Position numbers and translations under genes: made by a program
Assembly (NCBI GenBank): GCA_964385695.1
Contig: CAYLQA010000015.1
Span: forward strand, 1-59,912
DNA length: 59,912 bases
Origin: CAYLQA01 sp964385695
GTDB taxonomy: Bacteria; Desulfobacterota; Desulfobulbia; Desulfobulbales; Desulfurivibrionaceae
Reading direction: 5' to 3'
Notes under the pieces: model-generated
The model's database searches: none
What the model saw: the letters and a program-made list of their open reading frames with translations, nothing else
Told to the model about the DNA's origin: nothing
Shown here: in pieces, positions 33,904 to 43,382 of the stretch
How positions within the stretch are numbered: the first letter of the stretch is position 1
How the letters are laid out: every line of letters begins with the position of its first letter

Positions 33904-36021
33904 TTAAAAATCACTCTCCCTGATCAGCACCTTGTTTACGGCGAGCCAGCAGCGTTGCATCAGGCTCATGGGCTTGCCCTTCAGGCGAACCATGCCCCGC
34001 AGGACAAGCGGCAAGGCGGAGGTGGAGTCAGAACGCATCTGAAAGCGGAACAGGGATTCTTCGCTCATCAATTTCCCGCCTCTTGCCTCTCTGGTCGCAA
34101 TGGTGCCGCCATAGGTTGAGGCCAGGTAAGGCTCGGGCAAAACGGTGGTGTGGGTCTGGTCTATGGCTGTGACCGTGCCGGAAAATTTCGGGTACTCGGT
34201 ATCATCGGCATAGAATATCCCCGTGCTCCCCACCTCAATCCTGGCCAGATCATTCTCAATAAAAAATCCTTCCACTACCCTTTCCGTTGGGCTTGCAACC
34301 AGGGCCAGCATGGTGGCCGGAGCCAGCCATCTGCCGGGAAAAAGGGAATCGCTCAGCTCAACCACGATGCCGTCGTTTGGGGCCGTGATATTAAGCCGGG
34401 CTTTTTGCTCTTTGTAGCCCGCCTTGGCGGTCAGGGCCTGGATGAGGCTCTGCTCTAAAATTTTTATATGATCCGCTTTTTTTTCGGCAAAACTTGCCCG
34501 TTTCAGCTCAAGCTGGAGCCGCTCCACCTCTGTTGTTGCCTGCCGCTCTAGAAAGACAAGGCGCGGGGAATGCAAAACAAAAAGGAGGTCCCCCTTTTTG
34601 ACCGCATCGCCTCTCTCCACCAGTTTTTTGACAAGGCGTCCGCTTTGCGGTGCATAGATTCTGCTCATCTGCGCCGGTCTATAGAGAGCCGGGGCCTCGA
34701 CAGGGGTATGCCAGGGATAGCCAAAAAGAAGAGCAACGCCTGCCACAAGAAGGCATGTGGCAAAAAGATGCAACGGCTTGGCCGCGCCTCGATGCTGCCA
34801 CCAGCTCCCCATCTCCATTAATACCGGACGGCCGATAAACCAAGAAAGCTGCACGGCAAGTAGAATAAGGCCAAGGCTCTTAAAGGTCAGCATGTAGACC
34901 ATGAGGGCGATACCGCTAAAGAGCACCACCCGATACAGCCAGGTGCCCACGGCATAGAGGATCATCAGCCGCCGATCATGGGCGGGCAGATTCTCCGGGC
35001 AGGGCATATCCATGCCAAAGAAAAACCGCCTTACATACCACCGAGCCAGGGCAAAGGAGCGGGGCTGGAGGTTGGGAATATCCCAACTGTCGGCCAGGAG
35101 ATAATAGCCGTCAAAGCGCATAAAGGGATTCAGATTCACGGCCAGGGTGGCGAGGCAGGTCGTGGTGGCTAAGACAAACATTACGCTCTTGAGCGGACCG
35201 GGAGCGAGAAAACTCCATAAAAAAGTAGCATAGGCGGCAATGGCAAGCTCCAGCAGGACACCTGCGACGGCGATACGCAAGCGCTGGCGCTTATCGTTAA
35301 GGCGCCAGGCATCGGTGGTATCTGTATAGAGCAACGGCCAGATAATAATAAAGGCAACTCCCATGATCGGCACCTTCAGCCCATAATATTTTGCCGTAAA
35401 TCCATGGGCCAGCTCATGGAGACATTTCACTGTGATGAGCACCGCAGCAAAGAGCAAGAGGCCGGGAAGGGTAAAGAAATGAAGAAAGGTGGAGAGAAAA
35501 AGCTCCCACTGCCGGCCCACAAGATACATGCCGCAGAGGCCCACAACAAAAGTCAGCCACCAAAAGGCACGGGAGTAGAAGAATCGGACAAACGGCAGCC
35601 CTCCCTCAAGAAAGCCGTCCGGATGCCAGAGTGGAATACGTTGATAGAAAATGGAGATCACAGTCTCCAGGAGGGAGCCCTTCGATTTTTGCGGTCGGCT
35701 GGCCTGCCTGAGGAGGCTGTTGGCTGACAAAAAGCGCTCTACCTGGGCGACTCTTTCCGCTGAGACAGAAAGGGTGGTTTGCTGGCAGATCTGCTCGGCA
35801 ATCAGGTCGGCATCACCAAGCTGCCAGCGGCTGAGAATTTCAAACTCTTGCCAGCCGATGCGATAAAAGCTATGCCGCACCGGATCATAAAGGCTCCAGG
35901 AGGGAGTGCCATTTTCGCTGCGATTTCCAGGAACCAACTCCAGGTCATCACGCAAAGGCGGTAACTTTTCCGCTGTAGGCGGTGAAACATTTGCCCCCAT
36001 GGCAATGGCAGCGGTTGTCAT
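33904..36021 (-). CDS. PqqD-like / M50 metalloprotease / HlyD fusion protein
   Basis: The 705-residue product has three parts. Residues about 25-110 resemble the PqqD peptide-binding fold. Residues about 150-435 hold multiple membrane spans with a complete site-2-protease (M50) centre: HELAH at 202-206 and NPFMRFDG at 298-305, where Asp304 is the expected third zinc ligand. Residues about 445-680 are a HlyD-type adaptor with split lipoyl halves (SGRLVKKLVERGDAVKKGDLL; APNDGIVVELSDSLFPGRWL). It is the last gene of the surface-protein secretion cluster and overlaps the preceding HlyD gene by 4 bases (ATGA). I infer an export or processing role in place of an ABC transporter. The protein substrate is not known. 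Confidence 0.85.
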   Translation of the reverse strand: MTTAAIAMGANVSPPTAEKLPPLRDDLELVPGNRSENGTPSWSLYDPVRHSFYRIGWQEFEILSRWQLGDADLIAEQICQQTTLSVSAERVAQVERFLSANSLLRQASRPQKSKGSLLETVISIFYQRIPLWHPDGFLEGGLPFVRFFYSRAFWWLTFVVGLCGMYLVGRQWELFLSTFLHFFTLPGLLLFAAVLITVKCLHELAHGFTAKYYGLKVPIMGVAFIIIWPLLYTDTTDAWRLNDKRQRLRIAVAGVLLELAIAAYATFLWSFLAPGPLKSVMFVLATTTCLATLAVNLNPFMRFDGYYLLADSWDIPNLQPRSFALARWYVRRFFFGMDMPCPENLPAHDRRLMILYAVGTWLYRVVLFSGIALMVYMLTFKSLGLILLAVQLSWFIGRPVLMEMGSWWQHRGAAKPLHLFATCLLVAGVALLFGYPWHTPVEAPALYRPAQMSRIYAPQSGRLVKKLVERGDAVKKGDLLFVLHSPRLVFLERQATTEVERLQLELKRASFAEKKADHIKILEQSLIQALTAKAGYKEQKARLNITAPNDGIVVELSDSLFPGRWLAPATMLALVASPTERVVEGFFIENDLARIEVGSTGIFYADDTEYPKFSGTVTAIDQTHTTVLPEPYLASTYGGTIATREARGGKLMSEESLFRFQMRSDSTSALPLVLRGMVRLKGKPMSLMQRCWLAVNKVLIRESDF

Positions 36022-37379
36022 AGGCCCAATGCCCTACGCATTGCCGCCCAGGGCCGCCGAAACAGATAATAATAAAGCCGGGTCTCCTTACCGTAGACCT
36101 TGGCCGTGCCTTGCAGCCCTATGCGCATCTGGGGTTGCTCATCATCAAGGGTGGCCTTGACAATATAGGCCAAGGTGCCGCTGGCGGTCTGCTTGGCCTC
36201 ATAACTGGTCTGGCGGATTTGTCCCTGTATATCCAGGCCGGGCGCCACGTTGAGAAAAAAGCGCAGCCGGGCTCCAGCCTCAAGGTTGATGGCATTATCC
36301 AGGGGAACCTCTACCTCCAGTTCCTTCCTCGCAGGATCGGCCAGGAGCAGTATCTTTTCTCCGGTTACCACAGGCTTGCCGAGCCAGTCGTTGACATCGG
36401 CAAAAACCACGATCCCTGCCTGCTCGGCCCGTGACTCGATACGGGCCAACTCTTCCTTGGCAAAATTCACCTCTGCCTTTTTGCCGGCCACCTTGGCCTT
36501 GAGCACATCAATATCGATCCCGCTGTCACGCTCAAATAGAGATTTTTGCGAGGCGCGTTGATATTCGGCCCGGGCCACTGCCAATGTCTTTTGCGCTACG
36601 CGATAACGGTTGCGCAACTCAGTATCATCCAGACTGAAAAGCAGCTGCCCCTTCTTGACCTGTTGATTGGGTTCCACATGGAATTTTTGAACCACCCCTT
36701 GCATGGGCGCACTGACCACCAGAGGATCAAGGGGGACCACCTGGGCCGGGGCTAAAACAGAGAGCTTGACCGGCAGGAACATGGCTGCCCCTACTCCGGC
36801 AAAAATAAAAACCCGGGCAACCCGCCCAAGCCAGCCGCTCTGTGCCCGCCTGGGGCTGCTCTTGCCAGCCAGGGCCTGCCAGGAATGGCTATAGGAATCA
36901 ACAAGCTGCTCCACCAAGGCGATTTCGCTCGGCTGCCAGGGGGTATCCCGCATGAGCCACAACCCGCCGATATTTTTTTTGCCTTGCGGCCCCAAGGGGC
37001 ACCAAAGACAGGCGGGAGCTGCCCATTCCTGCCAGCCGGCTTGCAGCTTTTTCGGCAGTAGATCTTCGCTTACCACAAGTGGTTTTGGCTCATTTGTCTT
37101 TTTTTGCAAAAAGGCGAAAACTTTCTCCAGCCAAAGAACATAGGGTGCGTTGCGGTTTGGTTTATCAACGCCTGAGACAGTCAGCACCTTGGCCTTGCGC
37201 CCACGCCGACGAAAGAGCACGGCCTGGCGATAGGCCAAGAGACGCAGAGTTTCATTGACCACAACAAACCCCAACTCCGCCTCGTCACTTGCATGCCGGG
37301 CCTGCTTTTCCAACTGCAGCAGGGTGCCGAGGCCCACGAGCTGCTGCTCAAGGGCTGTTTTTTCTTCTGCCACCCCCAT
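36018..37379 (-). CDS. HlyD-family adaptor with GAF-like N-terminus
   Basis: The 453-residue protein has a cytoplasmic N-terminal domain (about 10-175) that looks GAF-like (EAELGFVVVNETLRLLAYRQAVLFRR). A single membrane span follows at about 188-205, then a periplasmic HlyD portion (about 210-440) with the lipoyl motif VSAPMQGVVQKFHVEPNQQVKKGQLL and a coiled hairpin. It lies three bases after the small adaptor gene and overlaps the M50-HlyD gene. HlyD proteins normally bridge an inner-membrane pump and TolC. The cytoplasmic sensor-like part is unusual and its ligand is unknown. Confidence 0.8.
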   Translation of the reverse strand: MGVAEEKTALEQQLVGLGTLLQLEKQARHASDEAELGFVVVNETLRLLAYRQAVLFRRRGRKAKVLTVSGVDKPNRNAPYVLWLEKVFAFLQKKTNEPKPLVVSEDLLPKKLQAGWQEWAAPACLWCPLGPQGKKNIGGLWLMRDTPWQPSEIALVEQLVDSYSHSWQALAGKSSPRRAQSGWLGRVARVFIFAGVGAAMFLPVKLSVLAPAQVVPLDPLVVSAPMQGVVQKFHVEPNQQVKKGQLLFSLDDTELRNRYRVAQKTLAVARAEYQRASQKSLFERDSGIDIDVLKAKVAGKKAEVNFAKEELARIESRAEQAGIVVFADVNDWLGKPVVTGEKILLLADPARKELEVEVPLDNAINLEAGARLRFFLNVAPGLDIQGQIRQTSYEAKQTASGTLAYIVKATLDDEQPQMRIGLQGTAKVYGKETRLYYYLFRRPWAAMRRALGL

Positions 37380-37382
37380 CTC

Positions 37383-38123
37383 TTATTTGCCGCCCTTTGC
37401 CTGAAAGGTTGCCGTACCGCTCATGCCGGCCAAAAGTTCCGGGTGCTCACCCTCAATGGCCGCCTCTACCTCCAGGGTCTGATTGACCGGGTTGACTCGT
37501 GCGCCTAAGCCCGTTACCTGGGCCTTATACTTTTTGCCGGTCTCGTCAAGACGAACAACTAGAGCCTTGCCGACCTTGAGCCACCGCAGCCAGTGGGAAG
37601 GCACCAAAATATGAAGCTTGAGTTTACGATCGTTAATGATCTCAAGCAGCTTATCATCCGGGGTAATGGCCTCATGGGCATTGGCCTTGCGGCTCACCAC
37701 CCGGCCATCAAAGGGCGCTGCCACCAAACACATGCCCACCTTGGTTTCCACCAGCAAAACCTGGGCCTGGGCCCTCTTGCGTTTGGCAGAAGAAAGCGCC
37801 ACCTCAAGGTCGCTTCCGGAACCATACTGCTTTAAGCGCAGGTTGGCCCCGTGGGTCTCAATGGCTGCCTCAAGGTCCATCTTGGCCTTTTCCAGCTCAG
37901 CCCGCAGGATATCGCAGTCCAACTCGATCAAAGGATCTCCCTGCTGAAAACGATCCCCCTCCTGCACATGGAGTTTAATAATCTGTGCCTTGATCCTACT
38001 GGAAAGGACAGCCTCCTCCTCAGGCACCAACAGAGCACGCACCTCAAGGGGTTGAGCCGCAAGCAGGGATGCCTGTGTAAGGCATAACAGTATGGTGAAT
38101 AGTGAAAAAACAACCTTTGTCAT
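37383..38123 (-). CDS. small periplasmic adaptor (HlyD/RND MFP type)
   Basis: From ATG 38123 (MTKVVFSLFTILLCL) the product has about 246 residues with a signal peptide (about 1-23, cleavage near LAA-Q). A lipoyl-type domain (VLSSRIKAQIIKLHVQEGDRFQQGDPLIELD), an alpha hairpin and the second lipoyl half (APFDGRVVSRKANAHEAITPDDKLLEI) follow, ending with a beta-barrel piece. An upstream in-frame ATG at 38270 would run through a repeat element and is unlikely. It sits between the surface-protein gene and the two larger adaptors. Confidence 0.85.
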   Translation of the reverse strand: MTKVVFSLFTILLCLTQASLLAAQPLEVRALLVPEEEAVLSSRIKAQIIKLHVQEGDRFQQGDPLIELDCDILRAELEKAKMDLEAAIETHGANLRLKQYGSGSDLEVALSSAKRKRAQAQVLLVETKVGMCLVAAPFDGRVVSRKANAHEAITPDDKLLEIINDRKLKLHILVPSHWLRWLKVGKALVVRLDETGKKYKAQVTGLGARVNPVNQTLEVEAAIEGEHPELLAGMSGTATFQAKGGK

Positions 38124-38161
38124 CGAAATGGAATCCTTATGTGAGATCAGAAAAAAAGCAA

Positions 38162-38278
38162 GAGGCCACAGGGTGCCGCAGATTCGTGCAGGTAGCGCAG
38201 ACTCCGAGCACGACTGGCCGCTATAGCCTGCTATGCGGCTGGGAGTGATCGTGCAAAAATGCGGTGCCATGTGACCTC
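38162..38278. repeat. palindromic intergenic element
   Basis: The ends AGGCCACAGGGTGCCGCAGATTCG-like and its imperfect inverted copy (ending TGCGGTGCCATGTGACCT) flank a core hairpin GGCCGC-TATAGCCTGCTAT-GCGGCT. One arm carries an extra insert of about 20 bases. The core is built like that of the 21711-21820 element. It lies between the surface-protein gene and the small adaptor gene. Confidence 0.5.
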
Positions 38279-38282
38279 GTTT

Positions 38283-41200
38283 CTACTTACATTGGAGGAG
38301 TTCGAACACCTCGTCAAAAACCTGAAGAATCTCGGCCCGCTCAGCCTCGGCCGCTGACTTTTCCTTGGCAAGCTGCTCGCTCAGCCCTTCTTGCCCAGGA
38401 GCTTTCTCCCCCTGCTCCACAGCTTCGGCTTCAAGCGCAAGCTCTCCCTCTTCTGCCGTAACCGCTTCCTCGGCTGCCACCTCTTCTTCCGGGGCCTCCT
38501 CCTCTTCTGTTTCTTCTTCCTCGCCCTCGTCCTCTTCCCCTTCCTCCTCAACTTCTTCTTCGGTGGCTTCCTCTTCGACAACCTCCTCCAGACCAGTCTC
38601 ATCGACTGTCTCTGCTTCAACAGGAGCATCTTCGACTACAGCTTCAAAAAGAGATGTATCCACCGCGCTCTCGCTGGCGGCATCGTCCCCGGTCAAACTC
38701 TCCAGGGTGCCGCTCTCTCCATCCGAGACGGTCGTCTCCGTTATGGCTGCTGCATCTGCAACTATCGGTGGGGACATAGTTGTAGATGTATCCGTTATCG
38801 GAGGCGGGGTCGTCGTTGGGCTAGAAGTAGGATTAACCGTAAGGCTGAATGTCTCTGCTGCCGCACTATATGGGGTCGAGCCACCGTTCACCGACACATC
38901 CACCCCAGTGCTCGCATTGGCCAGGGCGTTTGTCTGGTCCCAGGCTCGGAAGGTAAGCGACGTGGTGCCGCTAAAATCGGCATTGGGCACAAAGCGAATC
39001 ATGTTCAGCGGGAAGTTCACATTAATAAAACCGTCTGCCGGGGCATCGCCTGAGATTTGAGTCTTGGCCACACCGCCATCCATGCCAACGAGATTGAGGA
39101 TGGAGTCATCTCCGGCACTGGTATTGATGGTGTAGCCGCCCCCTGAAGGGATAAGAAAGACCTCGCCACGGTTATGGCCACCATCAAGGGAATAGGTCCC
39201 GTTGACCAGGCCGCTTTGGGCAACACCGATTTCAACCAGGTTAGAGATAATAATATCGCCGTGACCCTCGATAACCACCGCATCAGCAACGCCGCCATTA
39301 GTGCCGTTACCTACCCACGAGTGGATCTCATGCTTTCCGCTAAAGGCAATGTTAATTGCCGTGGCCACCTGCTCGGCAACCTCAAGGGCTGTGGATGAGC
39401 TTGCAATGTTTGCTGAAACGGAAACCCCATTCACGTCAAAGGTAATAGTCTCGGGAGAAACACTGCTGCCCAAAGCACCTACACCGGAATAGAGGGTGTC
39501 CAGTTCCGCGATAACTCCGGTGGCTCCGGAAATGGCATTGATTGCATTAGCCAGATTAAAGGCTCCCTGCATGTTGACACCGTCGACCAGTCCGCCGGTC
39601 AGGGTGACGGCGCCGATGTCAATACTGTTGATCTCAAAATCCCCGGCATTGATATCCGCAACATTGGAGACCTTGCCTTCTATCTCTTGAAAGCCTTGCA
39701 GCACAGTGGCCGAGGAGTCCGAAACAGTGCCGAAATTCGTCCAGGTAATGCCGCCGTCTGTTGAGTATTGCCAATTGCCGCCGGAATTATCCACCCCGGT
39801 AATGGCCACTCCCATGGTGTTCGTAAAATCACGATCATCAACGAGTTCATTAAACATGCTGTAAACATCAAAAAGCGAGTAAGCCGGGCCTACCGTTCCC
39901 TGGTCAATGGCCGGCAGTACCGGATTGGTACTGTTATCCACCGTTGGGGCATCATTGATCGATACGACATTGATGGCCGCTGAAACCGGGCCGGCTGTCG
40001 TTGCCCCATCATCCACAAAAAAATCCACTGTCCGCGCCGAGGTGAACGGATTCTCACTGTGGTTGATATACTGCACGGAGCGCAGAGCGGCCTGGTAATT
40101 AGCCGGAGTGTCCGTGCCCACCAGAGTAAGGGTGCCGGTTGATGAATCCCAAGTGCCGAAAATGGTGCCGGTATCTGCAAAGAGCAGTTCATCTTCAAAC
40201 TGCACATAATTTCCACTGATGACGACCTGGGCACTTTGAATACTGTCATCGCCATCCGTAACAGAAATAACCGGAACAACAGGATCATCAACGGTAACAG
40301 GCCCGTCATTTTCCGAATAATTCACCGTAGCGAGTGTACCGGTGATACTAGGTGTATCACTTACAGCAGTTACGTTTACCGTGGAGGTCCCTTGGACAAA
40401 GGAGGTGGACACGCCATCATCTACAGTAAAATTTACAGTGCGGGAGAGGGTCGAGGGGTTATCGCTCAAATTCCTGTAACTCACCGAGCCAAGGGCTGCG
40501 GCATATTCGGTGTCAGACCCAACCCCGCTCAGGGTCAGGGTTGCCGAAGGCGCATCCCATACGCCGGTGATGCCGCCGATGGGGGTGAAACTCAGCTCAT
40601 CCTCTCCCTCGACATAGTTGGCCGTAATCTGGATAGTTGCGCCGACAAAAGAGGTGTTGTCATTGTCGATAATGATAATTCCCGGCGCAATAGCGGTAGC
40701 AGGATCATTTTCCGTATAGTTGAGGGTTGCGCCGCCCGTTACTTCAGGCACGTAATTATTGAGCCACACCTTATCGGGCCCGCTGACAATATTGGCGAAA
40801 AAGGCATCCGGATCGGAATCCCCATCAAAATCGCCCACCCCGACACCGCGGGACTCACCGCCGCCAAAGGCTTGATTTGTTGTAAAGTTGCCGCTGCCAT
40901 CATTAAAATGGGCCTTGTGCGCACCAGGATTGGCAACCACTGCGTCAAGGTCGGTGTCTCCGTCCAGATCGACCAGTTCCACCTCCTGGCTGCTGGAAAA
41001 ACCCAAGGCCTGGCCCGAATCGAAGAATGTTCCGCTATTAATTGCGGTGTTGAGAAAGACCTTATTGGCCCCGCTGAAATTGATGGTCACAAAGGCATCC
41101 TTATCGCCGTCGCCATCCACATCGCCCAAGGCCACGGAAGAGCTGCTGGCTGTACCGCCTAAGAGCTGCCCGCTGTCGGTAAAGGTGCCCGTGCCATTAT

Positions 41201-42527
41201 TTAAATAAACTCTATCCTCCTGGCCGGAGTTGACCACATAGGCGTCAATATCGGTATCGCCGTCTAGATCTGCCATGGCCACGCCCCAGCTGTTGTAGGT
41301 GCCCAAAGCCTGTCCGGAATCGGTGAACGCCCCGCTGTTGACTCCTGTATTGAGCCACACCCGGTTGGCCTGGCCGCTGACATTACTGACAAAGGCGTCC
41401 AGGTCCGTATCCCCATCCACGTCTGCCAAAACAACACCGGTGCTGTTTGATGTGCCGAGACTCTGAGCACTGTCCGTAAATACCCCGACGCCGTTATTGG
41501 TCCATACCTTGTTGGCCCCTGCCCCCCACGAAGTGAGAAAAATATCCAAATCCGTGTCGCCGTCGATGTCGCCAATGGCGGCATAGCCCGCCGCGCCAAG
41601 ATTCTGACCACTGTCCGTAAAGTTGCCCGAACCGTCGTTAAAGTAAACCTTGGTTCCGCCAGCGGAACTGGTCACCACCGCATCAAGGTCGGTATCGCCA
41701 TCCAGGTCGGCAACGGCTACGTCCTGGCTGTCGTCGGTACCAAGAGACTGACCACTATCGACAAAGACGATATCGCCCAATGCTCCTTCATAGCTGCGCC
41801 AGGCAAAAGGGACTGCGCTCTCGATGGAACCATAGCTATACTCCATCTCCCAATCGCCTCCCAGGGAGGCGTGACCGGTGGTATCAGTGGAGGCGGCAAC
41901 ATCCGCGCCGGTAAAAATGCTCAGCGATTGCACAAAGTTCTCGCCACTCTGCCCTGCTGCCACATCACAGCCATAGAGCATAATGTCGCCGCTTGCGGAG
42001 AGTGAATTACCCCAGACCTGAAGCTGGCTGGCCGATTCAGACAAATTCTCCAGGCTCAGCGTACTCCCGCCAAGCTGCAGGCTGCCTGGCCCGCCATGGG
42101 AGATAATGTGCACCGTTTCAAGGTCTGTATAACGGGCAAGATTTTCCGTGATCTGCGAAAGGCCATCCTGTGCTGGATCGAGAACGATGATCTGGGCCGC
42201 CTCGGGTGAAATCCCTTGGCTGAACTGCTCATGATTCTGCACAGCGCCATCAACAAAAACAACTTCGCTTGCAGACTGGACGGCTGGCGGAGTGTAGCCC
42301 TTAACAATATCCAAAAAATCGACTTCCGGCTCTGCTGCTACGTCAACATTAAGTCCAGGCTCCCCAGAGCCGGCTCCAGTGTCGGGGCTATCGGCCACCT
42401 CGGCGGCCGTGACTGCCAGGGCACCGTCAAACATGATTCTGGGCTCAAGGGCCATGAGCAGACTCGTCCCCTCTGACTCAGAATACTCACCAAGCGCCTG
42501 CTTTTTTTTCTTCAGCATGGTAACCAT
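38283..42527 (-). CDS. giant LEPR/DUF4347 surface protein with VCBS-like repeats
   Basis: The 1414-residue protein has no Sec signal. It starts with a basic segment and the motif ALEPRIMFDGA (about 26-36), the LEPR-type N-terminus found on large repetitive exported proteins. A DUF4347 domain follows (about 88-245; VHIISHGGPGSLQLGG, MLYGCDVAAGQSG). Seven calcium-loop-like FG-GAP/VCBS repeats with DLDGDTDLDA cores occupy about 255-620. Two cadherin-like repeats of about 105 residues (about 620-845), further beta domains, a Ser/Thr/Pro linker, and a Glu-rich tail (about 1290-1390) complete it. No RTX nonapeptides are seen. I chose ATG 42527, which overlaps the fecR-type stop (TAATG). Confidence 0.85.
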   Translation of the reverse strand: MVTMLKKKKQALGEYSESEGTSLLMALEPRIMFDGALAVTAAEVADSPDTGAGSGEPGLNVDVAAEPEVDFLDIVKGYTPPAVQSASEVVFVDGAVQNHEQFSQGISPEAAQIIVLDPAQDGLSQITENLARYTDLETVHIISHGGPGSLQLGGSTLSLENLSESASQLQVWGNSLSASGDIMLYGCDVAAGQSGENFVQSLSIFTGADVAASTDTTGHASLGGDWEMEYSYGSIESAVPFAWRSYEGALGDIVFVDSGQSLGTDDSQDVAVADLDGDTDLDAVVTSSAGGTKVYFNDGSGNFTDSGQNLGAAGYAAIGDIDGDTDLDIFLTSWGAGANKVWTNNGVGVFTDSAQSLGTSNSTGVVLADVDGDTDLDAFVSNVSGQANRVWLNTGVNSGAFTDSGQALGTYNSWGVAMADLDGDTDIDAYVVNSGQEDRVYLNNGTGTFTDSGQLLGGTASSSSVALGDVDGDGDKDAFVTINFSGANKVFLNTAINSGTFFDSGQALGFSSSQEVELVDLDGDTDLDAVVANPGAHKAHFNDGSGNFTTNQAFGGGESRGVGVGDFDGDSDPDAFFANIVSGPDKVWLNNYVPEVTGGATLNYTENDPATAIAPGIIIIDNDNTSFVGATIQITANYVEGEDELSFTPIGGITGVWDAPSATLTLSGVGSDTEYAAALGSVSYRNLSDNPSTLSRTVNFTVDDGVSTSFVQGTSTVNVTAVSDTPSITGTLATVNYSENDGPVTVDDPVVPVISVTDGDDSIQSAQVVISGNYVQFEDELLFADTGTIFGTWDSSTGTLTLVGTDTPANYQAALRSVQYINHSENPFTSARTVDFFVDDGATTAGPVSAAINVVSINDAPTVDNSTNPVLPAIDQGTVGPAYSLFDVYSMFNELVDDRDFTNTMGVAITGVDNSGGNWQYSTDGGITWTNFGTVSDSSATVLQGFQEIEGKVSNVADINAGDFEINSIDIGAVTLTGGLVDGVNMQGAFNLANAINAISGATGVIAELDTLYSGVGALGSSVSPETITFDVNGVSVSANIASSSTALEVAEQVATAINIAFSGKHEIHSWVGNGTNGGVADAVVIEGHGDIIISNLVEIGVAQSGLVNGTYSLDGGHNRGEVFLIPSGGGYTINTSAGDDSILNLVGMDGGVAKTQISGDAPADGFINVNFPLNMIRFVPNADFSGTTSLTFRAWDQTNALANASTGVDVSVNGGSTPYSAAAETFSLTVNPTSSPTTTPPPITDTSTTMSPPIVADAAAITETTVSDGESGTLESLTGDDAASESAVDTSLFEAVVEDAPVEAETVDETGLEEVVEEEATEEEVEEEGEEDEGEEEETEEEEAPEEEVAAEEAVTAEEGELALEAEAVEQGEKAPGQEGLSEQLAKEKSAAEAERAEILQVFDEVFELLQCK

Positions 42528-43336
42528 TATTTGCACCCCACTTCAGGATCATCTAAAAGCTTTTGCACTTCCTCTTTTGACTCCTCGACTGTCAGTCCCT
42601 GATCAATAGCATCTTTAATGACATCATCAAACACAGCTTTAGGTGGTTTCTTCATGTTACGAATAACCTTGCGCAGCACCTTCTTTGTCTTCATATGCTG
42701 CGGCATTTTCAAGAGATGACGTGGCTTCATCCTGGTAGGTTTGCTGATGGGCGCATTCCAACTCTTGGCCTGGGAGGTATAGCCGGGCTTAGATATAACC
42801 ACGGTGCCGGTGGCATTGGTCAGGCTGATACCCTTGCCGCCTTCAAAAACAACACTCAGGCCACGTTTGCTGATTTTACCGGCATACATGGAGCCGCGGA
42901 TGCCGATGGTGGCAACCGGTGTCTTGGTATTGAATTTTTCAGGCTTTTTCTTAGAGATCAAACCGCCCATGACCCGGAAGACCCCCTCCTTGACCTCGGT
43001 TTCAAGCTCTGCCTTATCCGCATCAGGGTCCCAGCCGTATTGAGAAATCTTTGCCTCGGTGTTGGGACCAAGGCTGATAATGGAGTTATCGGTAAACAGG
43101 ATCTGCAGGCGACCGCGCTTGCCTGTCTTGATGGTATCCGCCTGAAAGAGGGGGGACTTTATGGCCAACTTCCTGCTTGTCCCTTTGGAGTCCGTGGCCA
43201 CGACTTTTCCGCGCAGGGCAACAACTTCACCAACTGGTTTCAGCTCATCAGCAGCATGAGACACCACAGCGGCTAGGCAAACAACCAACAACAAGCTTAA
43301 GCAAAAAAGCGTTTTGTTTTTTAGCCCTAAGACCAT
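42527..43336 (-). CDS. FecR-domain periplasmic protein
   Basis: The 269-residue product has a signal peptide (about 1-29, cleavage near SHA-A). A FecR domain occupies about 35-195 (GEVVALRGKVVATDSKG, DTIKTGKRGRLQILFTDNSIISLGPNTE, TPVATIGIRGSMY). A basic region and a helical tail ending in a single cysteine follow. This is the stand-alone periplasmic form, without the anti-sigma membrane part, which is common beside large surface-protein genes. Its stop overlaps the start of the giant protein gene, implying coupled translation and stoichiometric use. Confidence 0.88.
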   Translation of the reverse strand: MVLGLKNKTLFCLSLLLVVCLAAVVSHAADELKPVGEVVALRGKVVATDSKGTSRKLAIKSPLFQADTIKTGKRGRLQILFTDNSIISLGPNTEAKISQYGWDPDADKAELETEVKEGVFRVMGGLISKKKPEKFNTKTPVATIGIRGSMYAGKISKRGLSVVFEGGKGISLTNATGTVVISKPGYTSQAKSWNAPISKPTRMKPRHLLKMPQHMKTKKVLRKVIRNMKKPPKAVFDDVIKDAIDQGLTVEESKEEVQKLLDDPEVGCK

Positions 43337-43382
43337 GAAAGTTCCCCTGAGCTTTCCCTTAAAAGCTCAACTTAATCGCCCT

